Source: Gemmatimonadota bacterium
Lineage (GTDB): Bacteria > Gemmatimonadota > Gemmatimonadetes > Gemmatimonadales > Gemmatimonadaceae
Assembly: GCA_016719105.1 (NCBI GenBank)
Contig: JADKAQ010000016.1
Coordinates: 62,001-126,000 of the forward strand
Length of the DNA stretch: 64,000 bases
Reading direction: 5' to 3'
Shown here: positions 51,664 to 59,617 of the stretch, one piece after another
Layout: every line of letters starts with the position of its first letter
Numbering within the stretch: the first letter of the stretch is position 1
Position numbers and translations under genes: made by a program
Notes under the pieces: generated by a model
What the model saw: the letters and a program-made list of their open reading frames with translations, nothing else
Database searches by the model: none
Told to the model about the DNA's origin: nothing

Positions 51664-51814
51664 GAAGACGGGAAGACGGGAAGACGGGAAGACGGGAAGA
51701 CGAGATGAAACCCCGTCCCTTGTGAATCAATTCACGAGGAGGGGGGCAAAGCAAGCGGAACTCCCCCCGGCGACGTCCCAACTCGTCTTCCCGTCTTCCC
51801 GTCTTCCCGTCTTC
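51664..51814. repeat. 33-bp perfect inverted repeat made of GGAAGACG units
   Basis: Five GAAGACGG-type units (51664-51704) face four CGTCTTCC-type units (51782-51814). The last 33 bp of the first block (51672-51704) are an exact inverse complement of 51782-51814, with a 77-nt loop between. It lies between permeases two and three. Confidence 0.9.
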
Positions 51815-51818
51815 GGAC

Positions 51819-53090
51819 CTACTCGTACCTGAGCGCTTCGACCGGGTCGAGGTTTGCCGCGCGGGCCGCAGGGGCCATCCCGAAGAGGATCCCGGTGAGC
51901 GCGCTCGCGACCAGCGAGGCGACGACAGCCGGGAGGGGGACGGCGGCGGGGATGCTCGTCCAGCTCCGAATCCCGATGGCCAGGAGGGCACCGGCGCCCA
52001 GCCCCACGGCGGCACCGATGCTGGTCAGCGTGGCCCCCTCGACGAGGAACTGCCAGAGGATCGTGCGCCGTGTGGCCCCGAGCGCCTTGCGCACCCCGAT
52101 CTCGCGGGTGCGCTCGGTCACCGAGATCATCATGATCGCCACCACCCCGACCCCGCCCACCAGGAGCCCAACGGCGGAAAGCACCAGCATCACGAGAAAG
52201 AGGGCGCCGAAGACCTTGTTGAAGGTCTCCGCGATCTTGTCCTGGCCGACCAGGTAGAAGTTGCTGCGTTGCGACGGGCGCAGCCCGCGCAACGAGCGCA
52301 TGGTCGCGGTGACCTCGTCCATGGTCTCCCCGCGCGTGACGCCGGCGCGCGGCTTGACGTTGATCATCATCCCGCGCATCCAGACGTTGAGCCGGCGGCG
52401 CGCGGTCTCGGCAGGGACGATGATCTTCGGAGTCTCGGGTCCGCGACCGTCGAGCGACTTGAGGAACCCTCCCCGCGTCTGGTAGATGCCGATGACCGAG
52501 AACTGCTGTCCATCGATCATCACGTCCTTGCCGATCGGGTCGGATTGCCCGAAGAGCTGCTTGGCCAGGGTGTCGTTGAGGATCGCGATGGGGGCGGCGT
52601 TGCTCGCTTCCTTGGACGTGTAGTTGCGCCCGGGGTAGATGTCGCCGCCGTCGGTGAGGAGCCACTCGTCGCCGTAGGCCTCGAGGTTCACCGACTCGAT
52701 GGCGACGTTCATGTAGCGAATGCCGGAGTTGCCGAAGAGCCACGGCGAGGCGGCGCCGACGGAGGGAAGCGCCTTGATGGCACGCCATTCCTCCATGGTG
52801 ATGGTCGGGTTGCGCCTGTCGGGACAGTTCTCGTCGGTCCCGTCGCAGGCGTTGATCCCGACATCCTGGCGCCGTACCATGAACGCGTCGCCGCCGAAGG
52901 CGTCGAGGTCGGACTGGAACGAGAGGGTGACGCCGTGGATCGTCGCGGCCATCGCCACCACCACGAAGACGCCGACCGCCACGCCGAGGATGGTGAGCGC
53001 TGCCCGCACGCGATTGGCGCGAATGGCGTCGAGGGCGATGAAGATCCCCTCGAGGGTGGCCTGCAGCGAGGCCGTGAGCGAGGGCTTCAT
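51819..53090 (-). CDS. MacB/FtsX-type ABC permease (second of four)
   Basis: A 423-residue permease. The first helix is in VRAALTILGVAVGVFVVVAMA. A longer periplasmic core includes GINACDGTDENCPDRR with two cysteines that may form a disulfide, absent from the other copies. VTERTREIGVRKALGATRRTI is the family signature and DPVEALRYE ends the protein. The start overlaps the first permease by 4 bp, so the two are translationally coupled. Confidence 0.85.
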   Translation of the reverse strand: MKPSLTASLQATLEGIFIALDAIRANRVRAALTILGVAVGVFVVVAMAATIHGVTLSFQSDLDAFGGDAFMVRRQDVGINACDGTDENCPDRRNPTITMEEWRAIKALPSVGAASPWLFGNSGIRYMNVAIESVNLEAYGDEWLLTDGGDIYPGRNYTSKEASNAAPIAILNDTLAKQLFGQSDPIGKDVMIDGQQFSVIGIYQTRGGFLKSLDGRGPETPKIIVPAETARRRLNVWMRGMMINVKPRAGVTRGETMDEVTATMRSLRGLRPSQRSNFYLVGQDKIAETFNKVFGALFLVMLVLSAVGLLVGGVGVVAIMMISVTERTREIGVRKALGATRRTILWQFLVEGATLTSIGAAVGLGAGALLAIGIRSWTSIPAAVPLPAVVASLVASALTGILFGMAPAARAANLDPVEALRYE

Positions 53091-54325
53091 TCCTGACGCA
53101 GTGCGGCGATGGGATCGAGGCTCGCGGCGCGGCTGGCGGGATAGAGTCCGGCGACGATGCCGACGCCGGCGCCCAGCAGGACGGCGGCCGGGATCGACCA
53201 GAGCGCGACCCCCGCGGGCAGGGGAGAGAAGGCCGCGATGAGCTTGGCCATCCCGACGCCCAGCGCAATGCCTAACGCGGCGCCGAGCACGCTCAGCGAC
53301 GCCGACTCCACGAGGAACTGGCGCATGATGTCGCGCCGCCGGGCCCCCAGCGCCTTGCGAATGCCGATCTCGCGCGTGCGCTCGGCCACTGCCACCAGCA
53401 TGATGTTCATGATCACCAGGGCGCCGACAATGAGCCCGATCGCGGGAAGCGCGGTACCGAAGGCGATCAGCTTCCCCTTGAGCTCGTTGAAGAACGACAT
53501 CGCCGAGGCCGATGACTCGAGGGCGAAGTTGTCCTTCTGGCTCGGCGACAGGTGGCGGATGCCGCGCATCACCGTGCGCACTTCCTCCATCGCCGCGTTC
53601 AGCAGCACCGGGTTGGGTGACTGCACCACCAGCGCGCGCACGTCGCCGCGCGGGTTGGTGATGCGGGCCAGCGGCGAGGTGTGCGGTCCGATGGCGAGGC
53701 GGTCGAGCGAGAAGCCGAAGACCGATCCCTGGGGCTCGATCACGCCGATGACGAGATACGGCGACCCCCCGATGCGCAGCTCGCGTCCCAGCGGGTCGAG
53801 CCCCGGGAAGAAGTGCGTCGCGGCCTCCGACCCGATCACCACCACCTTGCTCCCCAGCGTGACCTCCTGCGCCGTGAAGGGGCGGCCGCTCGTGAGCTTG
53901 TACTTCTTGAGCGTGAAGTACGACTCCTCCGCGCTCACCAGCTGCACCTGCTTGGGGCGGGCGAGCGGAGAACTGGCGTAGGCGAACGTCATGTTCTCGA
54001 TCGACGACACCAGCCCGGGGGGAAGCGCCGTGCGGACCTGCTCGACCTCTGCCTTGTAGAGGCGCGGGCGCCGCTGGATTTCGCGCCAGTCGGCGTCGGA
54101 GCGCGGACCGAAGCCCTGATCGCCCCGCCGCAGCGTGAACGTGTTCACGCCGAGCAGGGCACCGGCGAAGTCATCCTCGACGTACCGGCTCATCCCCTCG
54201 ACGATGCTGACGACGGCGATGAGGAACATCACGCCGATCATCACACCGAGGAGGGTGAAGAAACTCTTGAGCTTTTGGACGCGGATCGTCGCGAAGGCGA
54301 GCTTGACTGCTTCGAAGAACGGCAC
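53087..54325 (-). CDS. MacB/FtsX-type ABC permease (first of four)
   Basis: A 412-residue permease, the first after the ATPase gene (15-bp gap). The first helix lies in LKSFFTLLGVMIGVMFLIAVVS. The periplasmic core has the arginine-rich RRGDQGFGPRSDADWR and ASSPLARPKQVQLVSAEE. The signature is VAERTREIGIRKALGARRRDI and it ends with DPIAALRQE. Its closest look-alike is the third permease by the opening and closing motifs, hinting at duplication of an A-B pair. Confidence 0.85.
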   Translation of the reverse strand: MPFFEAVKLAFATIRVQKLKSFFTLLGVMIGVMFLIAVVSIVEGMSRYVEDDFAGALLGVNTFTLRRGDQGFGPRSDADWREIQRRPRLYKAEVEQVRTALPPGLVSSIENMTFAYASSPLARPKQVQLVSAEESYFTLKKYKLTSGRPFTAQEVTLGSKVVVIGSEAATHFFPGLDPLGRELRIGGSPYLVIGVIEPQGSVFGFSLDRLAIGPHTSPLARITNPRGDVRALVVQSPNPVLLNAAMEEVRTVMRGIRHLSPSQKDNFALESSASAMSFFNELKGKLIAFGTALPAIGLIVGALVIMNIMLVAVAERTREIGIRKALGARRRDIMRQFLVESASLSVLGAALGIALGVGMAKLIAAFSPLPAGVALWSIPAAVLLGAGVGIVAGLYPASRAASLDPIAALRQE

Positions 54326-54339
54326 GAAGGGCTGATGCC

Positions 54340-55164
54340 TTACGAGATACCCATCGACTGCTTGAAGGCCGAGCGACGGTCGTCGCTGGCGATCACGCCG
54401 TCACGCAGCACCACGACGCGGCGCGCGTGCGCGGCGATGTCGGGTTCGTGCGTCACCATGATGACGGTCTGCCCGGTGTCGGCCAGGTTCTCGAAGACGC
54501 GCATGATCTCCTCCGAGGTCTTGGAGTCGAGGTTACCGGTCGGTTCGTCGGCGAGCAGGATCGAGGGGTTGTTGACCAGGGCGCGCGCGATGGCGACGCG
54601 CTGGCGCTGGCCCCCCGACAGCTCGTTGGGACGGTGGTTCATGCGGGTCTCGAGTTGCACCTGCTCGAGCGCGCGCTTGGCGCGGCGCTTCCGCTCGTCG
54701 GACGACACGCCGGCGTACACCAGCGGCAACTCGACGTTGTGCAGCGCCGTGGCGCGCGGCAGCAGGTTGAACGTCTGGAAGACGAAGCCGATCTCCTTGT
54801 TGCGCACACGCGCCAGCTCATCGTCGCTCATCTTCGAGACCAACATCCCGTTGAGCCAGTACTCGCCGGCGGTGGGGGTGTCGAGGCAGCCGATAAGGTT
54901 CATCAGCGTCGACTTCCCCGACCCCGAGGGCCCCATGATGGCGACGTACTCGTTCCGGCGAATGGCCAGGTCGACGCCGCGGAGGGCGCGGACGACCTCG
55001 CCCCCCATGTCGTACTCGCGCTTGAGCCCGCGCGTCACGATGACCCAGTCCTTTCCGGGGGCCTGGCCGGGGTCCATGACCACGGCCTTTCGTTCGGCGG
55101 TCGAGCTGAGCGGATGCTCGCCCGTCGTGCTCAGCGTTGCGTCGCCAGCCTGGTTGTCGCTCAC
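54340..55164 (-). CDS. MacB-type ABC transporter ATPase (LolD/MacB family)
   Basis: A 274-residue ATPase serving the adjacent permeases. A disordered head of about 40 residues precedes the domain. Walker A is GPSGSGKST at 78-86, the signature is LSGGQRQRVAIARALVNNP, Walker B is LLADEPTGNLDS and the H-loop is in VTHEPDIAAHA. It is separate from its permeases, whereas E. coli MacB has ATPase and permease in one chain. It overlaps the macA gene by 4 bp. Confidence 0.9.
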   Translation of the reverse strand: MSDNQAGDATLSTTGEHPLSSTAERKAVVMDPGQAPGKDWVIVTRGLKREYDMGGEVVRALRGVDLAIRRNEYVAIMGPSGSGKSTLMNLIGCLDTPTAGEYWLNGMLVSKMSDDELARVRNKEIGFVFQTFNLLPRATALHNVELPLVYAGVSSDERKRRAKRALEQVQLETRMNHRPNELSGGQRQRVAIARALVNNPSILLADEPTGNLDSKTSEEIMRVFENLADTGQTVIMVTHEPDIAAHARRVVVLRDGVIASDDRRSAFKQSMGIS

Positions 55165-56438
55165 GTCTTCGCTCCCGCGTCGGGCTTCTTTTCCGGCTTC
55201 GGTTCCTTCACCAGCGCTCCATCCTTCAACTCGCGAATGGCCTGGTAAGTGCCACCGACGATCTTCTCCCCGTCCTTCACCCCGGAGATGACCTCGAAAT
55301 ACTTGTCGCCGGCGATCCCCACCTTAACGGGGCGGAAGGTCACTTTGTTGTCCGCGCCGACAATGAAGACCCCCTCGACGTCCTTCTTGCCAACTTCCTT
55401 CTTCTTGGGCTGCCCGGGGGCCCCCGCCGTGTCGGCGGCGTTGAGCTCCTCGTTCTCGCGCACCGTGAGCGCGATGATCGGGATCGTCAGCACCGAGGTG
55501 CGGGTGTCGGTCACGATCTTGGCCGTCGCCGAAAAGTCGGGGCGCGTCTCGGCCGGCGGGTTCATGAGCTGGATCTTCACTTCGTAGTCGATCGCCTGCT
55601 CGGTGCTCCCGGTGCTCGCGGTCGCCTTCACCGAGGAGTTCGAGATCTCGACCACCTTGCCAACGAACGTCGTATCGGGGAAGGCGTCGATCTGGATGAC
55701 CGCGGAGTCGCCGAGGGAGATGCGGGCCACGTCGGTCTCGTCGACCTTGACCTTGGTCTCGAAGACCGACAGGTCGGCGATGGTCAGGAGCGTGGCGGCG
55801 TCCTTGTTGAACGTCCCCGGGACCGCGGTCTCGCCCTGCTCGACGGCGAGGCGCGTGATCTTCCCCGACATCGGGGCGAGGATGGTCGTACGCGCCAGGT
55901 TGCTGCGCGCTTCCCGGAGCGAGGCGGCCGACTGATCGGCATTCTGGTTGGCCGACTCGAAGAGGGCGGTGTTGACCTCCACCGCGGTCTTGAGCTGCTC
56001 CAGTGACTCCGCGGAGATGAGGGCAGCGTTGGTCTTCTGGATCTCCAGCGAGCGCTCGTAGGTGCGCTGCGCCTGGAGGAGGTTGGCCTTGGCCTGGGCC
56101 GCCGACGCCTTCGCCGACGCCACGGCGGCCTCGGAGCGCTGCACCGCCGCCTGATACTGCGCCGGATCGATCTCGAGGAGGAACTGCCCCTTCTTCACGA
56201 TCTCCCCTTCCTTCACCGCCAGGCGCACGATCCGCCCGCTGATGTCGGCCGCGACATCGACCTTCGTGACCGGTTGCACCTGACCGCTGGCCGTGACCGA
56301 GGCGACGAGGTCGCGCTTCTGCACGCTCTCCATGCGCACCTCGGTGGCCTTGTCACCGCCCTTGGCCTTGGCCGCCAGCGCCGCCCCGACTGCAGCGACC
56401 ACCACGATCCCAAGTCCCCACTTCAGTCCTTTACTCAT
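55161..56438 (-). CDS. macA: Periplasmic adaptor (MacA/HlyD family)
   Basis: A 425-residue membrane-fusion protein linking the inner-membrane ABC unit to TolC. One N-terminal helix (about 5-22), a biotinyl-lipoyl segment split by a long alpha-hairpin (about 90-200, rich in A/Q/E heptads), then beta-barrel and membrane-proximal domains. VQPVTKVDVAADISGRI and NLARTTILAPMSGKITRL are the two lipoyl halves. It carries a disordered lysine-rich C-terminus. Overlap with the ATPase gene by 4 bp shows coupled translation. Confidence 0.9.
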   Translation of the reverse strand: MSKGLKWGLGIVVVAAVGAALAAKAKGGDKATEVRMESVQKRDLVASVTASGQVQPVTKVDVAADISGRIVRLAVKEGEIVKKGQFLLEIDPAQYQAAVQRSEAAVASAKASAAQAKANLLQAQRTYERSLEIQKTNAALISAESLEQLKTAVEVNTALFESANQNADQSAASLREARSNLARTTILAPMSGKITRLAVEQGETAVPGTFNKDAATLLTIADLSVFETKVKVDETDVARISLGDSAVIQIDAFPDTTFVGKVVEISNSSVKATASTGSTEQAIDYEVKIQLMNPPAETRPDFSATAKIVTDTRTSVLTIPIIALTVRENEELNAADTAGAPGQPKKKEVGKKDVEGVFIVGADNKVTFRPVKVGIAGDKYFEVISGVKDGEKIVGGTYQAIRELKDGALVKEPKPEKKPDAGAKT

Positions 56439-56453
56439 TGCACTCGTCCTCGG

Positions 56454-57926
56454 TTATCGAAGCGGGCGACCCACCGCCGATTCCAGCGCGGCGAAGGCCT
56501 TGTGATAGTCATAGATCGCGTTGATGCGGTCGGTCTCGGCGCGCTCGAAGTCGCTACGCGACTGCGTGACGTCGACGAACGTGTTGGCTCCCACGCGGAA
56601 GCGCTCCTGCGACAGCGCCAGCGCCTCGCGTGCCGCCACCGTGTTCTGCTCCTGCAGCCGCACCGTCTGGTACGCGGTCACCAGGTTGCGGTACGCCGAC
56701 GTGACGTCGGCCGTGAGCTTGAGCTCCTGCTCCCGCACCCGGTAGCGGGCATCATTGCGGCTGGCGGCCGCCTCCTGGATCCGCTGCTCGCGGGTGAAGC
56801 CGTCGAAGATGGGGAGCGAGATCTGCGCCGACAGCTGGATCGGCGAGCGCGTCATCTTGAAGGGGAACTGGGCGTTGGCGTCGCGCAACGCCGACGCCTG
56901 CGCATCGGTGAAGACGATCGCGCCGCACTGCTGCAGGATGCTGGGGAGCCCGGCGCCGCGGCGGAGCGAGTCCTGCGAGATGCACGAGCGCTGCTGCGAC
57001 AGCGCGCTGGCGCGGGCGTCGGAGATGCTGCCATCGATGTTGCGCAGCTGCTGCGAGAAGCCGCTGACCCCCGAGCTGAGCGACAGCGACGGGAAGTACG
57101 CCGACCGTGCACTCGAGACCTGCACGTCGCTCGCCCGTTCGCGCGAGCGCAGCGCCGCCAGCGCCGGGTTCCCCGAGCGCGCCTGCCCGAGCAACGCGTC
57201 GAGCTGCACCTTCGGCTCCTCAATGGCGAACTGGGACGAGAGCGACACGCCGGCCGGCTGCTCCACCCCGATCTGCTGGAAGAGGCGGAGCTTCTCCACC
57301 TCCACGTTGTTGCGCTCGCGAAGGACGGCGACCTGCTGCTGCCCCACCTGCACCTCGGCGCGGCGCACGTCGAGTGTCGTCGCGGCCCCCACCTGCTGGC
57401 GCGCACGGGCCAGTTCGAGCTGGGCCTGCGTCGAGCGCAGCAGGGTGTCCTGCAACGTCGCACGCGAGAGCGCCTGCAGCACGTTGAGGTACTGCGTGAT
57501 CACGTTGGCGCGCAGCGTGGCCTCGGCGCTCGTCACGTCCGATTCGGCCGCGGCGAGGTTGGCCTGCTGCTGCTTGCGCGCCATCCAGGTCGCCGCGCTG
57601 ATCGCGAGATCGACCCCGAGGTCGGCGCTCGACGACAGCACGTCGGAGGTCGAACCGAAGGCCTGGCCGGCGAAGAACTGCTGACGACCTTCGCGATAGC
57701 TCGACCCGAAGGAGGTGCGCACCGTGGGAAGGAGCTGCCCCTTGGAGGCGCGGAGCGCGGCGGCCGCACGCTGACGGCTCGAGCCGGTCTGGAGGTACTG
57801 CGGGTTGTTGCGGACCGCGAGCCGGATGGCCTCGTCGAGCGTGAGCACTGGCCCGCTCGCCTGGGCCGACACGTGCGCGAAAGGCGCAGCGCCGACGACG
57901 AGCAGGGTGCAAATCAAGCGTCGCAT
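56454..57926 (-). CDS. tolC: TolC-family outer-membrane efflux protein
   Basis: A 490-residue outer-membrane channel protein. The signal peptide (MRRLICTLLVVGAAPFAHVSA) is followed by two OEP repeats, with LTLDEAIRLAVRNNPQYLQT as the typical start of the first and the second beginning near residue 265. Long helices carry A/Q/R-rich heptads. ATG at 57926 excludes a 81-residue arginine-rich upstream extension. It is the first gene of the export operon and should form a tripartite complex with MacA and the ABC parts. Confidence 0.9.
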   Translation of the reverse strand: MRRLICTLLVVGAAPFAHVSAQASGPVLTLDEAIRLAVRNNPQYLQTGSSRQRAAAALRASKGQLLPTVRTSFGSSYREGRQQFFAGQAFGSTSDVLSSSADLGVDLAISAATWMARKQQQANLAAAESDVTSAEATLRANVITQYLNVLQALSRATLQDTLLRSTQAQLELARARQQVGAATTLDVRRAEVQVGQQQVAVLRERNNVEVEKLRLFQQIGVEQPAGVSLSSQFAIEEPKVQLDALLGQARSGNPALAALRSRERASDVQVSSARSAYFPSLSLSSGVSGFSQQLRNIDGSISDARASALSQQRSCISQDSLRRGAGLPSILQQCGAIVFTDAQASALRDANAQFPFKMTRSPIQLSAQISLPIFDGFTREQRIQEAAASRNDARYRVREQELKLTADVTSAYRNLVTAYQTVRLQEQNTVAAREALALSQERFRVGANTFVDVTQSRSDFERAETDRINAIYDYHKAFAALESAVGRPLR

Positions 57927-58013
57927 GGAATGACGGGTGCGAAGGGAGGGTGGAGTCTGCAGGCTGTACGGCGCAGGAAAATGACGGGTTTCAGTTGATC
58001 CCAACAAACCGGA

Positions 58014-58039
58014 AACGCTCCGCGGCGACGCGGAGCGTT
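58014..58039 (-). terminator. Hairpin terminator of the gene at 58082
   Basis: AACGCTCCGCG (58014-58024) and CGCGGAGCGTT (58029-58039) form an 11-bp perfect stem with a GCGA tetraloop. On the minus strand TCCGGTTTGTTG follows, a weak U-tract. It also separates this gene from the tolC promoter. Confidence 0.7.
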
Positions 58040-58081
58040 GAGTCGGTCGGGGATCCACAGGGACGAACCGCGGCCGTCGCG

Positions 58082-58774
58082 TTATGGTGCCGGCGGATCG
58101 TCGCGCTGCGCGACGAGGTTGCGCGCCGGGATCGCGACCTTGAGGACGCGCCCCTTGGCGTCGACCCACACGTCGCGCGTCGCGCCGCTCGGTTCGGTCA
58201 GCACGATGTGTCGCGCCTCGAGGTCCTTGGTCCCGACCGTGACGCGATCGGCGCCCGCGCTCGAAACGGTCAACACCAGCTGCGCGTTGCGACGCGGAAC
58301 GACGATGGCCATGCGCGCGTCGTTGGACCGGCGGGCCAGGAAGTAGTACTGGTGAAAGACGTCATCATCGAGGATGAGGGCGCCGTCGGTCACGATGTAC
58401 TCCTTGGCCGATTCGCCGCGCGCGTTGTTGATGCGCGCACTGACACGCCCGCGCGTGATCTTCCCGCTCCACCGCTCGGAGCCGGTCGTCGTCCCGCGAC
58501 TCTCGATCTGGTAGTCGGAGGGGGCCCCCATCGAGTCGGAGTGCAGCGCGGGCGTGAGGCGGCGATCGCCGAAGACGACGGTCGCGCGCGCCACGTACTC
58601 CAGGGCGCCGCTGGCACCCGGCGTCCCTTCGATGCGAAAGTCCTCACGCCCCGTGCGCTGGTTGGCCACGGTGATGGTGAAGCTCCCCTGATCGATGATC
58701 TGCGCGCTCTGCGCCGGCAACGCCGTCGCCGAGACGATGAGAAGGGCAGAAAGCCCGAGAAGTCGAGTGGTCAT
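58082..58774 (-). CDS. Secreted protein of unknown function
   Basis: A 230-residue protein with a signal peptide (MTTRLLGLSALLIVSATALP, cleavage near AQSAQ). The rest is predicted all-beta with repeated strands, for example GSFTITVANQRTGREDF, VTDGALILDDDVFHQYYFL and ARHIVLTEPSGATRDVWVD. This layout resembles the periplasmic DUF3108/DUF6134-type sandwiches, but no family is certain. ATG at 58774 gives the signal peptide and a leaderless-type promoter box just upstream. It ends at the hairpin terminator. Confidence 0.6.
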   Translation of the reverse strand: MTTRLLGLSALLIVSATALPAQSAQIIDQGSFTITVANQRTGREDFRIEGTPGASGALEYVARATVVFGDRRLTPALHSDSMGAPSDYQIESRGTTTGSERWSGKITRGRVSARINNARGESAKEYIVTDGALILDDDVFHQYYFLARRSNDARMAIVVPRRNAQLVLTVSSAGADRVTVGTKDLEARHIVLTEPSGATRDVWVDAKGRVLKVAIPARNLVAQRDDPPAP

Positions 58775-58780
58775 GGCAGA

Positions 58781-58786
58781 AAGGTA
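58781..58786 (-). promoter_or_regulatory. Candidate -10 element of a leaderless promoter
   Basis: TACCTT on the minus strand ends 6 nt before the ATG at 58774. No -35 box or Shine-Dalgarno site is clear. Confidence 0.3.
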
Positions 58787-58870
58787 GTACCCTGACAGGC
58801 AAGACCCGTTCACCTGGTCGTCCGGTCACGCGGTTCGCCGCGCCCACGGCCCCGCGGCCCGCCCCGTCGC

Positions 58871-59617
58871 TCAGTCGTCGGCCGGCGCCGGCGCCAGAAA
58901 GATGCGGTCGCGGATTCGCGAGTAGATCCGAGCGTAAATCGCCTTCCCCTTTTCGGCGCTCGCCAACGACGGGCGACCGATCGAGCCGGCGCTCGCGGCG
59001 GGAACACGCAGCGAGGGGCGCCGGTATCGCCTGAGCGCCTCGGGGGTGATCATATAGTCCTGCGCCTTCTCCATCACCACGAGGGCCGGCGCGAGATGGA
59101 GCAGGAGCGAAGTGTCCACCTCGTCGCCATGCAGCGGCCCCAACCCACTCACCGTCAGGTCGGAGAGATCGATCGCCAGGATGTCGACCACCCTCACGCG
59201 CGCCCCCTTGGTGATGACTGTCGAGAGCGCTTCCTGATGCCCCTCGTGCCCGTGGGCCGTCAGGAAGACGAACTCGCGAATGCCCCCCGCCTCCCAGGCG
59301 TCGGTGAGGTCGTTGAGGGCGCGCAGGAGCGTCTTTCGGCGGAGCGTCGCGTTCCCCGGGATCGTACGCTCGTGATCCGTGTTGACCCCGTACTCCACGG
59401 TCGGGGCACGCAGCACGCGCAGTTCGGCCGACAGGTCGTCGGCGAGGCGCTCCACGATGATCGTGTCCACCCCCATCGGGAGGTGCGGCCCATGCTGCTC
59501 GCACGTGCCCACGGGGATCAGGAGTCGCGGGTCGCGGGCGATCGCCTCGGCGACCTCGCCCGGGCGGAGTTCCTTGAGGCGCAGCGGCGCGTGTTGACCG
59601 GTCGAAGCAGGGGGCAT
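58871..59617 (-). CDS. Creatininase-family amidohydrolase
   Basis: A 248-residue metal-dependent amidohydrolase. VGTCEQHGPHLPMGVDT holds the first metal ligands (E and H), TAHGHEGHQEA gives further ligands, and GLGPLHGDEVDTSLLLHLAP ends the active-site region. Relatives include creatininase, MftE and the riboflavin pathway enzyme ArfB, so the substrate is unknown. The start codon ATG (59615-59617) shares its bases with the divergent ntrY-like start (59616-59618). No promoter spacing exists between them, so each promoter lies inside the other gene. Confidence 0.85.
   Translation of the reverse strand: MPPASTGQHAPLRLKELRPGEVAEAIARDPRLLIPVGTCEQHGPHLPMGVDTIIVERLADDLSAELRVLRAPTVEYGVNTDHERTIPGNATLRRKTLLRALNDLTDAWEAGGIREFVFLTAHGHEGHQEALSTVITKGARVRVVDILAIDLSDLTVSGLGPLHGDEVDTSLLLHLAPALVVMEKAQDYMITPEALRRYRRPSLRVPAASAGSIGRPSLASAEKGKAIYARIYSRIRDRIFLAPAPADD

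Noticed and set aside
51664..51814. CRISPR-like array
   Set aside because: The repeat period is 8 bp with no spacers, and no cas gene is near.
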